Below are positions 13,054-14,329 of a DNA stretch of 14,329 bases, one piece after another. Both the position numbers and the translations under genes were made by a program. The notes under the pieces were generated by a model, which was not told where the DNA came from, did no database searches, and was given only the letters and a program-made list of their open reading frames with translations. The first letter of the stretch is position 1. Each line of letters begins with the position of its first letter. Source of the stretch: Bacteroidales bacterium (GTDB lineage Bacteria; Bacteroidota; Bacteroidia; Bacteroidales; UBA7960); the NCBI GenBank assembly GCA_007128045.1, contig SKYG01000283.1, forward strand, positions 1-14,329. The letters are read 5' to 3'.

Positions 13054-14329
13054 ATGACAGCAATATCATGGCCATCTTGTCACATTGCACATACCATCCT
13101 GGTTTCCGGGTTGTTGTTATTTCTGACAGGCTTTCCGCAGGCTTTTGCTCAGACTACCCACGACACCATCCCACCACAACGGGATCAGATCATCAACGAA
13201 GAAGGCTTCCACCAACGTATTGAGAGCCTGCTTGAAGAGTCGGATGTTGAACTTGACTATGCAGAGCTGATCGAAGAGCTGGAGTTCTTCATACAAAATC
13301 CCATTAACCTTAACAGTGCTACTGCCGACGAGTTGCGAAGGCTGTTCCTTCTGAACGACATTCAGATCAACAACCTGATTAACCATATCAGCATGTTTGG
13401 CAAGCTCATCAGCATATATGAGTTGCAATCGATCGAAACATTCGACATGGAGACCATTATGGCCATTCAGCCCTTTGTCACTGTGTCGGAGGAAGTTAGA
13501 CGCAGGCATTTCAGCTTTGATGATATGATGCGCGAAGGGAACAGCCAGTTGTTTGTTCGTTACCAACAACTGTTTGAAGAACAGCGTGGTTTCAGTGATA
13601 TCGACACTGAAGAGCTGGAAAGAAACCCCAACTCCAGGTACCTGGGAAGTCCGTACCGACTTTACACCAGGTATCGGTTTACCTATTATAACAATATCAG
13701 CATCGGCATGACCGCCGAGAAAGACCCCGGCGAAGAATTCTTCAGGGGAAGTCAGCCCCAGGGCTTTGACTTCTATTCTGCTCATGTACATCTCAGAGAT
13801 TTTGGCCGGCTGAAAGCCCTGTCGCTGGGAGATTTTCAGGTGCAGTTCGGTCAAGGGCTTACACTATGGTCGGGGCTGGCATTTGGAAAAAGCAGTGAGG
13901 CTATCAACGTGAAGAAGAACGGACTCGGCCTTAGACAATATACGTCGGTCGATGAAAACAACTTTTTCAGAGGTGTTGGGGCCACAGTTGGACTAGGTGT
14001 ATTTGACTTTACTGCCTTCTACTCGTCAAAGAACAGGGATGCCAACGTGATGCTGGTCGACACCCTGGAGCAGGAAGAAATGGTTATCACCAGCCTGCAA
14101 CAAACCGGACTGCACAGAACACCACGCGAACTGGAAGGGAAAAATGCCGTAAGTGAAACCATATACGGCGGCAATTTCGCCTACCGGAAAAGCAACTTCT
14201 CCGTCGGACTTACAGCCTATCGCATGGAGCTGGGTGCCGACTACCAGAGAAACCTGTCATTTTATAACCAGTTTGACTTCAGCAACAGTAGCAACAGCAA
14301 TATCGGACTTGACTATAACTACATTCTCA
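13054..14329 (+). CDS. exported helix-hairpin-helix, putative outer-membrane barrel protein (3' end outside window)
   Basis: I translated this frame from the ATG at 13054; it stays open for 425 codons to the right edge. Residues 1-32 are a Sec signal peptide (hydrophobic HTILVSGLLLFLTG, cleavage after AFA). Residues 83-125 carry a ComEA-like HHH region: NPINLNSATADELRRL, then a second helical unit ending in GKLISIYELQSI. From about residue 155 the sequence becomes rich in aromatic and polar alternating strands (for example RLYTRYRFTYYN, FQVQFGQGLTLWSGLAF, NFAYRKSNFSVGLTAY), as in an outer-membrane beta barrel. Proteins with this layout are annotated in Bacteroidota only as HHH-domain proteins, and no function is known to me. 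The gene follows the PorV-like gene after 12 bp, so they are probably one operon. A 245-codon minus-strand frame at 13117-13854 is its shadow. Confidence 0.85.
   Translation, partial: MTAISWPSCHIAHTILVSGLLLFLTGFPQAFAQTTHDTIPPQRDQIINEEGFHQRIESLLEESDVELDYAELIEELEFFIQNPINLNSATADELRRLFLLNDIQINNLINHISMFGKLISIYELQSIETFDMETIMAIQPFVTVSEEVRRRHFSFDDMMREGNSQLFVRYQQLFEEQRGFSDIDTEELERNPNSRYLGSPYRLYTRYRFTYYNNISIGMTAEKDPGEEFFRGSQPQGFDFYSAHVHLRDFGRLKALSLGDFQVQFGQGLTLWSGLAFGKSSEAINVKKNGLGLRQYTSVDENNFFRGVGATVGLGVFDFTAFYSSKNRDANVMLVDTLEQEEMVITSLQQTGLHRTPRELEGKNAVSETIYGGNFAYRKSNFSVGLTAYRMELGADYQRNLSFYNQFDFSNSSNSNIGLDYNYIL

Noticed and set aside
13117..13854. 245-codon minus-strand open frame
   Set aside because: It lies wholly under the plus-strand HHH protein, whose signal peptide, HHH motif and barrel-like sequence are convincing. 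The minus-strand translation has no recognisable domain.

Overview
The window looks like a chromosomal segment of a Bacteroidota bacterium, probably of the Bacteroidales/Marinilabiliales type. This rests on two Cys-lipoprotein signal peptides, a PorV-like outer-membrane protein next to an exported helix-hairpin-helix (HHH) barrel protein, AT-rich leaders without Shine-Dalgarno sequences, and good matches to the Bacteroidota -7 promoter box TAnnTTTG before mtaB and purE. GC content looks moderate, with a visibly more AT-rich stretch around 2810-4535. No rRNA, tRNA, IS element, prophage or CRISPR array is visible.

Layout, left to right. (1) Positions 2-736 (+) hold the 3' end of a protein whose tail is a charged coiled coil built on three 31-residue repeats. 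(2) Convergent to it lies an operon on the minus strand, arcC (carbamate kinase) then arcB (ornithine carbamoyltransferase), which together can turn citrulline into ornithine, ammonia, CO2 and ATP. No arginine deiminase or arginine/ornithine antiporter is present. (3) After a 386-bp AT-rich gap with a perfect heptamer microsatellite comes a minus-strand pair coupled by a 1-nt overlap: a 213-codon lipoprotein and a 151-aa membrane protein, both of unknown function. (4) Positions 4536-6797 (+) carry mtaB (tRNA ms2t6A37 methylthiotransferase) and an inositol-monophosphatase-family gene, 9 bp apart. (5) Positions 7032-10717 (+) carry a Kef-type (CPA2) cation/proton antiporter with an RCK domain, overlapping by ATGA a lipoprotein metallopeptidase with an M3-like zinc site. 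(6) ubiE/menG (-) converges on that operon and diverges from purE (+). (7) purE is followed by a PorV-like beta-barrel gene and the 5' part of an exported HHH beta-barrel gene that runs off the right edge.

Most genes are ordinary housekeeping genes. The most unusual content lies between them: short arrays with a period of 7 or 8 bp. The arrays before arcB and purE are the same four octamers in the same order (31 of 32 bases identical), each a few bases before the start codon. Between the peptidase gene and ubiE, the whole convergent spacer is exactly seven octamers, from one stop codon to the other. A related mixed 7/8-bp array sits before the antiporter gene. There are also a 30-bp hairpin-containing tandem repeat between arcC and arcB, six perfect CTCTTTT units near 3150, and a degenerate CGCTGATTTT-type element with inverted ends at 6861-6936. 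I could not find a clear new defence or biosynthetic system. The dispersed octamer family, the antiporter-peptidase coupling, the exported HHH barrel pair and the orphan lipoprotein/membrane pair deserve the closest look.
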